A stretch of 64,000 nucleotides of DNA from the NCBI GenBank assembly GCA_946965045.2, contig OX337230.1:3286001-3350000 (forward strand), read 5' to 3'. The notes under the pieces are model-generated. The model ran no database searches and was not told the origin of the DNA. It worked only from the letters and a program-made list of their open reading frames with translations. The stretch comes from Epithemia pelagica (taxonomy: Eukaryota; Bacillariophyta; Bacillariophyceae; Surirellales; Surirellaceae). Shown in pieces: positions 29,537 to 40,829 of this stretch (the stretch's first letter is position 1; each line of letters starts with the position of its first letter). The position numbers and the translations under genes are program-made.

Positions 29537-32500
29537 CTACATCGATCCCAACTGCCTTTTTACCAAGGTGGAATAGACACCATCCTTTTCAATCAGCTCG
29601 TCGTGAGATCCAAACTCGGCAACGTTGCCATCCTTTATGACATAGACACAATCCGCATTCCGGACAGTCGACAATCGATGAGCAACTATGATCACTGTCA
29701 TACTCCGTGATGGATCACCATCCAGGCTACGTTGACCATTGATCATGTCATCGATGGCACTTTGAACGGCATGTTCACTTTCAGCGTCCAAGGCACTTGT
29801 GGCTTCGTCCAGGAGCAACACACGAGGCTTTCTCACCAAGGCTCTCTGTAGCAAGCAAAAGACATCCAGGTGAGACGCGTTCATGCCAGCTGCTGGTCCA
29901 TGCAATACTATTTGCTTACCGCGATTGCAATTCGTTGCTTTTGACCTCCGCTCAACGTAATACCACGTTCACCAATTTCGGAGTCGTACTGCTCCGGTAA
30001 ACTTTCAATAAACGCAGCAGCGTTTGCTAGCTTTGCAGCTTCTTCAATATCTTCCTGTGAGGGCTCTTCGTCCGTTCCTTCCAGACCATAGATGATGTTT
30101 CGTTTCACGGATCGCGCAAAAAGCAGTGGTTCCTGACTTACCACTGAAACGTTTCGGCAGATCCAATCAGCACTAAGATCTTGAACGGGTATTTGGTCTA
30201 TGCAAACTGTCCCTGTTGTTGGTTCGTACAAGCGCTGAATGCTGAATGACATTGAATGATGAGATTTCGAATGCTCTTCGTACAAAATCAGAACAAACTC
30301 GACTTACAGTCTCATGATGCTGCTCTTCCCCCCACCAGAAGATCCTGTGAGGGCAACAATCGATCCTGCCGGTATTGTGAGGTTCATGTTTTCCAGGACA
30401 GTGCGTTGTGGGCGAGATGGATACCGAAAGCCCACGTCTTTGAACGAAATTTCGCCTCTGCAAGATTCGGGATAGAGACCAGTGACTCGTTGCTTGACGA
30501 CCTTATCAACATAAAGGAAATGTTTCTTCTTCTGTTCCAAGGCAGCCGACAGTCTTTCTTCGTCTACCTGGCTTGGTGCAACCATTTTTGGTTCCCTATT
30601 CATGAGCTCCATGCTGAAAATGATTGTGGTAAGGATCAAGACGACAAGAAACAGTTACAGATGGACTCATTGACCGAGGCACTTACACTTTGTCAGCGGC
30701 ACCAGCCAAACGGACAAGGCTAGCATATATTCCACCAAGACTGTTGAAAGCCTCGGACAGCGAACTCAGATACAGGATAAAACTCACGAGTTCTCCTCCG
30801 GTTAAATGATGTGGTCCATCCGATTGCACCATTAAACCGCCGTAGAATAGGACCAATGCATTGACTAGCTGTGGGAGTGCACCCACACACGTGGCATATC
30901 CAAGAGTAGCAAGGGCAGACTTGGCATTCATTTTCAAATACTTTTCCATGCACTCTTCAAACTCGTCGAGCTCTACGTTTTCAGCTCCAAAAGCACGCAC
31001 TGTGGCCATGGAACTTAGCGTAGATTCGCTTGTTGCATTTCCATCAGCCAATTTCTTTTGTTGCAGTTTGGCCAGCCGGCGAATGTACCTGCCGTACCAT
31101 TTACTCAGAACAGAGACAGCTGGAATGGTGATGAAAGCGAGCAACGAAAGTTGCCAGCTAATGACAAACATAAAGATTAGCACACCAAGAGCCCGCACGG
31201 TCGAGCGGAGAAATATGTTGACATTGCTGGTGATAGATGACCCAACAATGGTCGTATCGCTGCTAAGACGGCTAGTAATATCTCCAGTCCGCGTTGTATC
31301 GAAAAATCCCACCTCTTGCGATAGTAGTGAATCCATGAGCATGATTCTGAGACGAGTGTTTACTCGTGCACCGACCATGGTGAATATGGCACTTCGAATG
31401 CCTGCAAAAATTCCACCAAAGACTGATACGAGAAGAAGCATTTCTATGTTCTTCACAAATCCAGGTATTCGCTGGGCGTGATGTGATATGCCTCCGTCAG
31501 TTGCTGTATATCTGAAAAGAAGAAAAGACGGATCATCTGGAGCCACATCTGAGGAATTGCTGATATGTCCAACAATTGAGTCCAAGACAGCACCCGTATA
31601 TTTCGGAACATAGACCTGTGAAACTGCGGCTGCCAGCAAAAATACAATGGCAAGGAGAATCAAGTGTTTGTCTGGTTCACACATCTTGAAAAGATCCGAT
31701 GTCGAGGCTGTGTAGTTCGCGTCCGGTCCTATCTCACTGAATCCCCGCAAATTTTCATCCTCTTTTGGCACTTTCCCATTCAATCCATTTTGTTTCCCCA
31801 AAGTCCCTCTTTCGGGATCTTCACCCAATGCGTCTTGAACGTCCACCTAAAACAAAAGTAAACGGGTGTCAACAACGTCGTTGGTTGATTTGTCCGTTGT
31901 TTTGTTCACGAAACCATATCCTACCTCTGAATTCACTCGAGAAAGCAAAGGAGTTGCCAAGCTTTCTGTGAATCGTTCTACCCAGTTCGTTCCACGCGCC
32001 AAGCCTTCTTCGATCAGCGTCCGTCTCCGTAATCTTCCTAACTCACCCGCCAACTTTTCGATGGAGTCCATGTAGGTTGTTTCCAAGACGCAACATAAAC
32101 CAGTGAAGGCAAGGGCGATCCAAAACAGGGGATGTTTCCTTTCCGATTCATCCAACACGCCAATCTCAATATCTAGTCGAATCAAACACTTTACTACTAG
32201 TAAAGCTCCAGTCAAGAGAACTGCCAGTTCGTTGAGAAAAGAGAACCTCATAACATAGTTCTTTAGCTGCTCCACATACGGCTCCTCCAACGCCTCTTGT
32301 TCAAGTTCTGTCTTGGACTTTCGATCACCATTTTTGTGAAAAAGCTCACGAGGCGTGTCGACAGGTGCCTCTACTCGATGGTACGATATTGTCATAGCCA
32401 TCAGAGCAAGGAAGATTCGTGGAATCGCAGCTAAGGCAAGATCCCAAAGTGAGCTATGCAGTGAGTAATGATGAGGGCGTAGTTCTCCTTCGGCATCTCG

Positions 32501-32747
32501 AATCCTGGAGGAGGCACGCCAGAACAACGTATGTAAGATCTTGCGCTTTCTCTTCATTACACAGAAAACAAGCAAAAAGCTGGGAACCTTACTTTGGCAC
32601 CAACGGAGTCAGTAGCAATATCGCTACAAGGGAGTCAAACCCCAAAAGTGTGAGAAACGCCCAGAGCTTCCACCACTTCGGAACTTCCTCTTTTTTCTGT
32701 CCTCCATGCTGTCGCCGTCTCTCTTGCCGTTGTACTGGAGCGTTCAT
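29537..32747 (-). CDS. ABC half-transporter, subfamily B (TAP-like)
   Basis: Six exons, 32747-32593, 32549-31925, 31846-30687, 30613-30308, 30241-29920 and 29845-29537, giving 958 residues. All five introns are GT-AG, 43-78 bp, and every junction keeps the frame across conserved text, e.g. IAIA/RALVRKP. An N-terminal extension with several helices (TMD0-like) precedes a six-helix ABC domain ([26 protein letters not shown]). The nucleotide-binding domain has Walker [10 protein letters not shown], signature LSGGQKQR, Walker [13 protein letters not shown] and H-loop VAHRLS. It is a half-size exporter needing a dimer; relatives include TAP peptide transporters and ABCB lysosomal or mitochondrial exporters. 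Substrate and membrane are unknown. It lies between the two LHC copies, with no evident functional link. Confidence 0.88.
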
Positions 32748-33265
32748 TCTGTAATATGGCAAGTAAACGATGTCAGATTCATTGACCCGACGTCGTTTAT
32801 TTTGTTGTGGGGGACAACTACGAACGAAGTTTTGTTTGAAAACTCGACTTCTTAGCGGTCATCAATCCGCCAGCGGTGAAACGCTTTCGCGCAAGACTCA
32901 GACGATGCCCCAGTCACGAGACGCAAGACCCGCAAAGCTGAGTCACGTTTGAACATCAATGCTGGGATTTTAGACGATGACTCATTCTCTGTTCTGTAGT
33001 GACCATGACCATGAGGATGAACTGGGGAAGACTCTGATTCAACTCTTGATGATCACTCTTCTCTGGCTGTTCGCGCATGCTTAGTTTGCAAATCAGCTCC
33101 ATCAACTCAGCCTGAGATTCAGACGGGTGAACATCAACGACACAACCCGACTGATTCATCAACAGCATACCTCAAACCCATTTCAATCCAGAATGTGATC
33201 ATAAAAACAAAAACAGTCAAACTGTAAAGCAGTAGACACACCTTTTTGTCCCTAACAAGATCACC
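32748..33265. promoter_or_regulatory. Divergent region between ABC transporter and LHC copy 2
   Basis: Contains the promoter of the ABC gene (minus) and, from ~32892, the duplicated LHC upstream module also found at 27756. Conserved blocks shared by both LHC copies, such as CAGTCACGAGACG, AAGCTGAGTCACGTT (32935-32949) and ACACAACCCGACTGATTCATC, are candidate light-regulatory elements. The TGAGTCA core resembles a bZIP site; that reading is inference. Confidence 0.45.
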
Positions 33266-34171
33266 ATGACCTTCTACACCACTTCCGCTCTTCTTCTTTT
33301 GCTCGCTGTGACACCATCCACCATGGCTTTCTCTCCCTTTTTCGGCAAAGCCAACAACAACAACAAGGTCGCCACCAACACGGATTTGTCTTCATCCGCA
33401 GCTGGTAACGACAATCGTCCCATTTACGATCCCTTCAATCTCTATGGTCCGAACTCACAAGAACGCAAGACTGGCCGCATCCAACCACTCGAAGACAATG
33501 ACAGCACACAGCAAAGGCCAGTTCTCGATCCACTCAACTTGTATGCAGACAAGAGTCAAGTTTCGGAAAACGTCGACATGTCCGCGTCTCTGCCCTTTGT
33601 TCCTCGTCCATCACATTTGACGGGAGAACTACCAGGTGATGTGGGCTTTGATCCCCTCGGTTTGGCATCCTCTGGGGCAGACTCACTCGACTTTCAACGA
33701 CGGGCCGAACTCAAGCATGGTCGATTGGCAATGTTGGCTGCAGTGGGATGGCCTCTGTCGGAACTTTTTCAACAAGCTTGGAGCAGTACAACGAATGGAG
33801 GACAACAACCACATTTGGAACCGTCATTGCTCAATGTGGGTGACCGTGTTCCCTCTGTGTTGAATGGTGGTTTGGATAAGGTATCACCACTGTTTTGGGT
33901 GGGTGCCTTGGCATTTGGGAGTGTTATTGAAGTGTTTGCGAACTATTACAAACGCCAAGGAGAAGAAGATGCCTTGTTGTTTGATCCATTGGGACTTTAC
34001 CCGTCGAACAATGACCAGGGTCAGCAAGAGTTTGTCAAGACATCTGAAACGTTTCATGGACGTTTGGCTATGTTAGCGATTGTGGGTTATGCAATGCAAG
34101 AGTTTGCGACTCAAGTTGGAGTAGTGAATGAAACTCCGTTCTTTTTCCATCCAGCCTTTTGGTCTTCCTAA
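32892..34171 (+). repeat. LHC gene duplication, copy 2
   Basis: Counterpart of 27756-29047 in the same orientation, covering the upstream module and the whole coding region. The duplication stops at or shortly after the stop codon, since downstream sequences differ. Confidence 0.85.
33266..34171 (+). CDS. Light-harvesting (LHC) protein copy 2, intact
   Basis: 301 residues, single exon. A signal peptide with TMA/FSPF at the cleavage site indicates import into the secondary plastid. The mature part starts with LTGELPGDVGFDPLGL, a typical LHC N-terminal motif, then helix 1 with ELKHGRLAMLAAVGW, a middle helix near WVGALAFGSVIEVF, and helix 3 with HGRLAMLAIVGYAMQEFATQ. The His/Arg and Glu residues of helices 1 and 3 are the usual pigment-binding and salt-bridge positions. 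It would bind chlorophylls and fucoxanthin in the thylakoid. The subclass (Lhcf, Lhcr, Lhcx or other) is not assigned. It lies 470 bp from the left end of the DNA transposon. Confidence 0.9.
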   Translation: MTFYTTSALLLLLAVTPSTMAFSPFFGKANNNNKVATNTDLSSSAAGNDNRPIYDPFNLYGPNSQERKTGRIQPLEDNDSTQQRPVLDPLNLYADKSQVSENVDMSASLPFVPRPSHLTGELPGDVGFDPLGLASSGADSLDFQRRAELKHGRLAMLAAVGWPLSELFQQAWSSTTNGGQQPHLEPSLLNVGDRVPSVLNGGLDKVSPLFWVGALAFGSVIEVFANYYKRQGEEDALLFDPLGLYPSNNDQGQQEFVKTSETFHGRLAMLAIVGYAMQEFATQVGVVNETPFFFHPAFWSS

Positions 34172-34640
34172 AAAAATGATGAGCAAGACGGAGAAGAGCA
34201 ATAATCATACCCCCCCCCCCCCATATGGTGCGTCCATGGCTAGTGTTTTACATCCCAAAAGACAAGGATGAAGAAGAAGAAGAACACAGTGGTGCGTCCA
34301 TGGCCAGTGTTTTACATCCCAAAAGACAAGGATGAAGAAGAAGAAGAACGCAGCATCTGTTTACTGTCTCAGCTATTTTTATGGCCACGCTGACGGATCT
34401 TCATCGAAAACTTTCTACAGTAAAGATGGCGAATTGAATCATCAGACGCAAGTGCCTTATTGATAGAATGATTTTGTAATAAATACCCTTATGATGAAAC
34501 TTTTCGCTGTGAGGATTGGAGAGAAAGAAAAGTACCATTGAGGTAGTACTACTAGGAGTACCTTGGAAGCTGAAGGAGGCCCTGGCGCCAACTTCGACTA
34601 TGAGGGAAACACACATAGATGACATAGAAAATTGGCTTTA
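34172..34640. other. LHC copy 2 downstream region with repeats
   Basis: No gene. Holds a run of 13 C at 34210-34222 and a two-unit 64-bp tandem repeat at 34226-34353. It ends in TA (34639-34640), the left target site of the DNA transposon. Confidence 0.6.
34226..34353 (+). repeat. 64-bp tandem repeat, two units
   Basis: Units 34226-34289 and 34290-34353 differ at about two bases. Each begins TGGTGCGTCCATGG and ends in a GAAGAAGAAGAA tract. Confidence 0.9.
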
Positions 34641-34671
34641 CAAGCTGAGTCACGTTGCGGAGTGCATGAGT
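34641..34671 (+). repeat. Left terminal inverted repeat
   Basis: Begins CAAGCTG directly after TA and contains CACGTTGCGGAGT. Differs from the reverse complement of the right end at positions 2, 8, 9 and 24. Its first part shares the 15-mer AAGCTGAGTCACGTT with both LHC upstream modules. Confidence 0.82.
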
Positions 34672-35016
34672 TTTTCAAAGTGGGAAATTGTATACTACAC
34701 TTTAGCCCACAGTACCCCAGCGTTTCGGATCACTTACGGTTTTTGCTGCCTCACATTTTGTCACGCACATAATGAAAAATGCAAAATGCAATAACGACTA
34801 GTGACCGCTTCATGTGACAATGGCCAATCCCCGGGCCGAACGAGCAGCACCACCCAACCTAATCGATAGGATAGATATAAAAGTAGTAGGAAATCATAGG
34901 GGTGTCGCTCGTTCGCACCTACGACTCAGTCTCCAGGGGCAGTGAAAGTTTACTTGCAAACATCGTGGGCAACACACCTCATCCTCCATCTCCTTACCTT
35001 TGCCCGAACAAACACA

Positions 35017-38000
35017 ATGGTCGAATCAAATAGAGGGCTATACATGATCGTATGTAAGGAATTTAGCATCAGATGCCATCCAATGCGCTTCCTCTGGACA
35101 AACAGGTGGATTGTTGATGCTGAGTTTGTCACCTACTTAAAGCAGTGGGTTCCTGAGTTGTCCAATGCAAATATGATGAATCGCTCGTTAATGCACAAAG
35201 GAAGTGAATGGCGACTCCATTTGCTATCACAAGAATGGAATCCAAGGGGTGTGTACCGTCATGAGGTGCGACGTCGAGGTGGGAAAAAAATATTCTACTA
35301 TGTTTCGGCTCGTCAGACCGATCCACCACCTCAATTCAACCACACTATTGAGGAGTGGCTTAACTTCATAAGCCACAATCAGATTCAAATTGGAGGGAGG
35401 AACAAACGCAAGAAACCCACAACACCAATCAAGGATGATGAAACTGCCACAACGGCAGCGTCATCACCACCAAGCCCAGAGCAGATTTTGGAAGAGGCAC
35501 TGGAAACCACCACAACAACAACAACCACAGGCACAGGAAACGACAATGGAAACAACAACAACAACGAGCATTCCAATGCCTCCAGTGACTCTTCTGCCGT
35601 AGATTTCTTCGACCGGCCCGTTGTGAGCAAAATCTTTGGTCCGAGAGTGAATGGGGAGACAACGAGAAAGAAGCTGGAACGGTGGATTGAGTCACTTGAA
35701 ATGGCGGAACAGCGGTTTGATTGTTTTTTGACTCTTTTCAACAAGGGCCAAGATGAGCCACCGCCAAACTCTTGTGTCCCAAAGATGCTTATGAGGATGC
35801 GGGTGCTGAGGCTTGCGTATGAGCGAGCCCTGCACACCATGGAGGATGGTGCCACGTGGACTTCGTGTTGCAAATATGCAACCGAACGGAGTAGAATCTC
35901 AAAAAGCGGTCTGCAGAATTGGCGGACTGTGCAAAGAGCCAACGTTGCATTCCGGGTCAGCGGCATGTTCCCATATCCAAACTGGTACATCCAGATTGGG
36001 AAGAAGCCGTGCCCATGCTTTCTGGCTCAATATCCAGAAGCACTCCCATTGCTGCAGAAGTGGGCGAGCCAACATCTGGAGACCCTCTCTTGCGAGATGG
36101 CAGCCATGTACATTCGAGACAGTTTGATCCCATTGATATATAAAAAAGAGCAACAGGCGGACACCGAAGATGGGGAGCCATCCACAGAGCCGCTCACGTT
36201 GGACGAGTTCCGTCAAAAAGTGAAGCTCCCCAGTGTTTCAGTCGGTGCGGCATGGAAGATTCTCACATATGCTGGGTTTCGATTCTCTGAAACAAAGAAG
36301 ACATACTACACGGACTGTCACGAGGACGCCGTCAATGTTCAAGCCCGGAAGCAGTTCATCTCGAAATACTTCGAGTTGGAAAAGCTTGCGCATCGATGGA
36401 TTCAGATTCCATCCGACCAAGCAATCAAACTTGAAAACGGGGAGATTGAGGGTGTCTCCGAAAAGCTCATGAAGGATGTTTGGGCTTTCGAGTTTCGAGA
36501 CCCTTCGACGAACCAAACAATGCGAGAATACCATGTAGATTGTTTTCCTGATGTGTTTTCATCATACATTAGAGATGAAAACAAGCTGCTGGGAGGAAAT
36601 TTGTCGCATCGTTTCCCTTCTGAGCGTCGTCCTGTTGTGCTTGTTGGCCAAGATGAAGCCATTTTCAAGCAATGGTCCTTCTCGAAGAAGAGTTGGGGGG
36701 ACCACAAAGGGCGTGGAGTTCTTTTGCCCAAAGACGACGGGCACGGTTTAATGCTTAGTGCATTCGTGAGCCGCGCATGGGGGTTCTATTCAGACAACTC
36801 AGGCGAAGTTGTCCTGCTCACCCCCGAGAAGCTTGAGGCAATCAATCAATCTCGTCGAGCGCAGACGTACTTGGCCGAGGACTCTGCCAGTCAAGTACTT
36901 GGTGGCAGCAGCAAGCGGATCCGGCAGATCACGGATGCCAGTGCGTTCTGCACGTATTTTGACTATGGATCCAACAATGATGGCTAGTGGAACTACAATC
37001 ACATGGCCCTCCAATTTGAGGACTTGGTTGATTGTTTGATGGTCCTCTATCCATCCTTTGATTTTGCTTTTCTCTTTGACAACAGTAGCGGTCATGGACG
37101 AAAACAGAAGGATGGGCTCAACGAGAAGACCATGAACAAGGATTGGGGTGGAGTGGTACCCAAAATGCATGAGACAATTGTTGAGTGCATCGGTCCATAT
37201 CCACACCCTCATTGTCTTCAGCCAGGGTCAAAGCAATCCATGGTATACACGGATGCGGACCCTGGCCCATTTGCTTATAAGGGTGTTCCTCTCACTGAGG
37301 AGCAACGACAACGAATGAAGTTCGACCACCCAACCAATCAAACAAAGAAACACAAGCTGTCCAAGAAAGAATTGATTGGTGAGCTCATTCGCCATGACAT
37401 TCAACAAGGAGCTCAACATGGCGACAGGGCACTTCAAGCCTACCATTCCAAATCCCTTGACCAGCTCCAGGCAATTTCGACAGCAAGGCAGCTACCAACC
37501 GAGGTAGACCGAGTTGTCATGGAGCAGGGCTGGCTCGGGCAACCAAAGGGTCTCTTCCAAGTTCTGGGCGAGCGTGGTTTCATTGACACCACCAAGCTCC
37601 AGGAATACCGCAAGGACATGAGTAAGACATGGTTGGATGGTTCAGGACAGGTCCGTAAGGACAAGATGGAGGAATACAAGAAGTATTCCTTGACTTACCT
37701 GATGGGATCGTGCGAGGACTTCAAGAATGAGAGATCAGCCCTCGAACAACTGGCGGCTGATCTCTCGCAGCGATATTCTCGCAACCTTGAAATCCTCGTC
37801 ACACCAAAATACCACTGCAAACTGGCGGGTGAAGGGATCGAGTACGCATGGGGTCTTGGGAAGCGATACTTCCGACGCTTGACAAGAAACAAGAAAGGCA
37901 ACAAGACGAAGTTCATGCAAGTGGTGAGAGACAGTATGGGGAAAGTTTCGCTGAGAACCGTTCGCAGGTTCTCAGCGAAAGCAAGGCGGTACATGCTTAC

Positions 38001-38166
38001 CTATTTGTTGTTTGACAGCAGGAATCAATGTGCAACAGATGACATCCTGTTTGTCGAAATCGAGAAGTATGTGAATGTGAGCATGAAGACTCACCGGTGC
38101 ACGCTCGATCAAGAGCACTCGTTCATCCAGCAAGTCTGGAAGGAGGCACAAGAAGCAGAACGCTGA
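35017..38166 (+). pseudogene. DDE transposase with one in-frame UAG
   Basis: One reading frame from the ATG at 35017 to 38166, interrupted only by TAG at 36985-36987; text on both sides is continuous. The first ~200 residues include a Thr/Asn-rich linker; helical DNA-binding-type segments follow. Candidate catalytic residues are Asp in GQDEAIF (codon at 36652), Asp in FLFDNSSGH (37078) and Glu in GIEYAWGLGKRYFRR (37840). The last motif resembles the NPIE..W block of the IS630/Tc1/mariner group and of fungal proteins annotated DDE superfamily endonuclease. About 253 residues separate the second Asp from the Glu, far more than in mariner. Nonsense mutation, read-through or base error are all possible. 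Confidence 0.8.
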
Positions 38167-38516
38167 AATTCATATTGTAACACATTTACGTACCATAGAA
38201 CTCCTCTTCATCTTCATACTTGTAGGCTTGTCATGCACGAGACTCTGTTTCACTTTTTCCAGAAGCAAATTTTATGAGAGAATCTTTTTTGTACCTCTCA
38301 AGCGCTGCGAAGTTCATTGGTGACACCAAAAATAGACTGGTCCACAGTGTACAAACGACAGTCTGATGACTGTCAATGCGGTTTTCACTCTCATTCGGAA
38401 GCTCAAAGGGGTTGGCGTTTCTGCGCCTTCTCCAAAAAGTGCAGCAGTCCAAGTTCATAAAAGTGCAGCAGTCAGAATTTTTCGACAGCGACAAAGTGCA
38501 GCAGCCTGCAACAGCC
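38167..38516 (+). promoter_or_regulatory. Upstream region of the SET gene
   Basis: About 350 bp between transposase stop and SET start. The motif AAAGTGCAGCAG occurs three times between about 38435 and 38505, just before the ATG, perhaps in the 5' UTR. The frame is open from 38376, but the ATG at 38517 is preferred because the repeats encode only repetitive text. Confidence 0.45.
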
Positions 38517-39601
38517 ATGGGAAAGCGACAGACACGTTCCGCTACAAAGCAACAGGCGAGTTCCGCAAGAACACGAACAAGAGCAGCAAAGCCGCCTCGT
38601 CGCATGCAGCAAAATCGAAAATACAAAATGGATGAGCTCAATCAGAAACAACGAGCGAGGAAGAAGATTGCAACAACAAGAACGCCACGGGCAGTGAAGG
38701 CGGAGAATCTCATGGCCAAGCTTGAAGGCCTGTATGGATCAGGTACTTTGGAGGAAAGAACCGAATTATATCGGTTCATTTCCTCCCACATCAAGGGCAT
38801 CGTGAGCATCGAAGGTGCACAGGTCCGGAAAGCCCACGGCTCCAAGGGCAAACCTGTTGGCACAGCAATCAAACACTATGCTCCAAGTAAATACAACAAT
38901 AAGAAAGGGTCGGGAATCAACAAGAAACACAAGAACAATCTACTTGTCAAAGGGACAATGATGGTGGACCTAAACGATAATTCACAAAAGTACGAGTGCA
39001 TTGTTCAGTACGTCGACGAAGACTTGTTTGTCATCAAGCGATCAACCTTGGACAACGCTCGTCTCGGGCTTTTTGCAGCAAAGCCCTACAAAAAAGATGA
39101 AATGCTGGGATTCTATGGTGGTAAGGTCCTTGACAAGTCTCGTCCGCCTTCTGCTTACGCTGTCCGACTGCGTACAAGGCCTTCTGTCTTCGTTGATCCA
39201 TCCGCGGCAGACCTTTGGATGGGTTTGCACTTTGCAAACGATCCAAACTATGCCAAGTATCACGACAACCAACCTGTTGACCCGGACGACAAATGCTACA
39301 ACGTCCAGGTCGATGGAAAGCTCAAGGCTACAGCCAAACGCAACATTAAAAAAATCAAGAGTTGTTCTGGTGCTACAATCTGGCGTCGGGCATGAGGACT
39401 GGCAGCCAGGATGAGCAAGATGAATCTTCAGATGGCAACGACGACGAGGAATCCGAGAAGTTGGATGATGAAGGAGATGAAGATGAGGATTCAGATTCGG
39501 ATTCGGATGACGAGGAAGATGACGAAGGCAACAACAACGAGAAAGATCAGGATTCGCACGACGAAGACGAAGATGACGATGAAGAAGAAGAAAGCGACTA
39601 A
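38517..39601 (+). pseudogene. SET-domain protein, single homopolymer frameshift
   Basis: From the ATG at 38517 the frame runs to 39395. The SET text RLGLFAAKPYKKDEMLGFYGGKV, a central MGLHFANDP (in place of the NHS motif) and AKRNIKK end in this frame, while the closing ELFWCYN motif and an acidic Asp/Glu/Ser tail to 39601 continue in another. The seven-A run at 39348-39354 would join both with one added A. The N-terminus is very basic (RTRTRAAKPPRR), suggesting nuclear and DNA contact. SET domains methylate lysines, usually on histones. Within a transposon it might modify chromatin at the insertion; that is inference. The missing canonical NHS motif makes activity uncertain. Confidence 0.7.
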
Positions 39602-39665
39602 GGCCACGATGATGAAAGTAAAGGACAACAATTATTCAGTATTTAGAATGGTTTATTTTACGTAA

Positions 39666-40603
39666 CTAATACTTGTAGTAGTCCTCCTGACTAAACATAT
39701 TTTCCTCCTGCGTATCTTCAAATCCATCATCAACGTGAGAGTCATACGTGGCGTCATCATCCGACGTCGTTGAAGGAGCCTCACGAAAGAGACTCGGGCT
39801 TGCACAACTGTCAGCCATGAAATGCACAGCCCTCTCGGCCTCACGTCTCTTTTGGGCGTGCTTCTCACCAGGCGTCAAGTACTGCCAATCCACCACATTG
39901 GATTTCATGACAGTCTCCGCCTCACCAATGGACTCCTCCTTCTTCAATGGAGTGCGAGTCTCCATCAGCATTCCATCCTCTTGTCCTGAAAACAAAATGA
40001 GGTGAGTACTACGATCGTTCCAATCAATTACAAAGGCACAATCAACTTACCATTTTTGTTGATTGTTTCATTGTTTCTGGGCTTGTGGCTACGCTCAGAC
40101 TGCTTAAGCGTTTCCACAATCTCGGCAATCGAGACTTTGCCCGAATGATGATGGTGGTTTCGACCAAGCACCAGGGTCGTGGCTCCATTCTCATCACCAA
40201 GGATGAGATGCCACTGTGTTGCTTTGTTCAATGCATCCTTGAGCCTCTGCGCCTTGTCGTCGATGGCCACCGGCATCAATACCACTATGTCCTCGTTTGC
40301 TCCTCTTGGAGTCTCCCCTTCAACCACCTTGGAAATGACGAAATCTGGAGACTGGGGTGGGGGGAGCTCCGGACTCGTCTTCTTTGTTCGACGCTTCTTG
40401 TTTGCGTTCTTCTTCGTGGAGCTCTTCTTCGGAGGGAGCTTCTTGCCCGGTGTCTTCGCTGGTGTCTTCGCTGGTGTCTTCCCTGGCGTCTTCCCTGGCG
40501 TCTTCCCTGGTGGAGGAACAGTATCTTCCTGGATGTCATCCAGGAAACTTGGTGTTTTGGTGCGGGTGCGACTTGGGTAGCGACGATGGCTGTTGTTGCT
40601 CAT
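39666..40603 (-). CDS. Basic TPGK/TPAK-repeat protein, transposon cargo
   Basis: Two exons, 40603-40051 and 39985-39666, joined by a 65-bp GTAAGT...TTTCAG intron (phase 1), 290 residues. The ATG at 40603 starts MSNNSHRRYPSRTRTK. A Lys/Pro-rich segment with six TPGK or TPAK units, encoded by a 12-bp tandem repeat, resembles linker-histone tails. A compact middle part (VISKVVEGETPRG...VVLMPVAIDDKAQRLKDALNKATQWHLILGDENG) may be a folded domain of unknown type. The C-terminus is acidic (YDSHVDDGFEDTQEEN). It converges with the SET gene and diverges from the 179-residue gene. Possibly a DNA- or nucleosome-binding partner of the SET protein; inference only. Confidence 0.7.
40440..40515 (-). repeat. 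12-bp tandem repeat encoding TPGK/TPAK
   Basis: About six copies of a 12-bp unit (plus strand GTCTTCCCTGGC and variants) encode the Lys-Thr-Pro-Gly/Ala repeats. Confidence 0.85.
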
Positions 40604-40824
40604 CTTGTTTTGTTTTTTGTGAGACGAACACACAACTGAGAGCATCGTGCTGTGTCTTGTAATGGGATGTGGAATGTACCTGCTAGCGATCTCAAGACCA
40701 AACTCAAACAACCTACTTAGATCAACGGATAGCTGAACGGAAAGAGGTGCGCGTAAAGATCCGACCAACCCGTGTGGCTCCCACATTTTGGATGCATCCG
40801 GAAACGAAACATGCAAACACGAAA

Positions 40825-40829
40825 CAACC
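40825..40829. repeat. Target-site duplication of element C, left copy
   Basis: CAACC directly left of the 3' LTR (minus-strand element) and again at 49036-49040 directly right of the 5' LTR. With the next base the match is ACAACC, so the length is 5 or 6 bp. Confidence 0.85.

Noticed and set aside
34210-34353. CRISPR-like repeated units
   Set aside because: Only two adjacent units without spacers; a simple tandem repeat in a eukaryotic genome.
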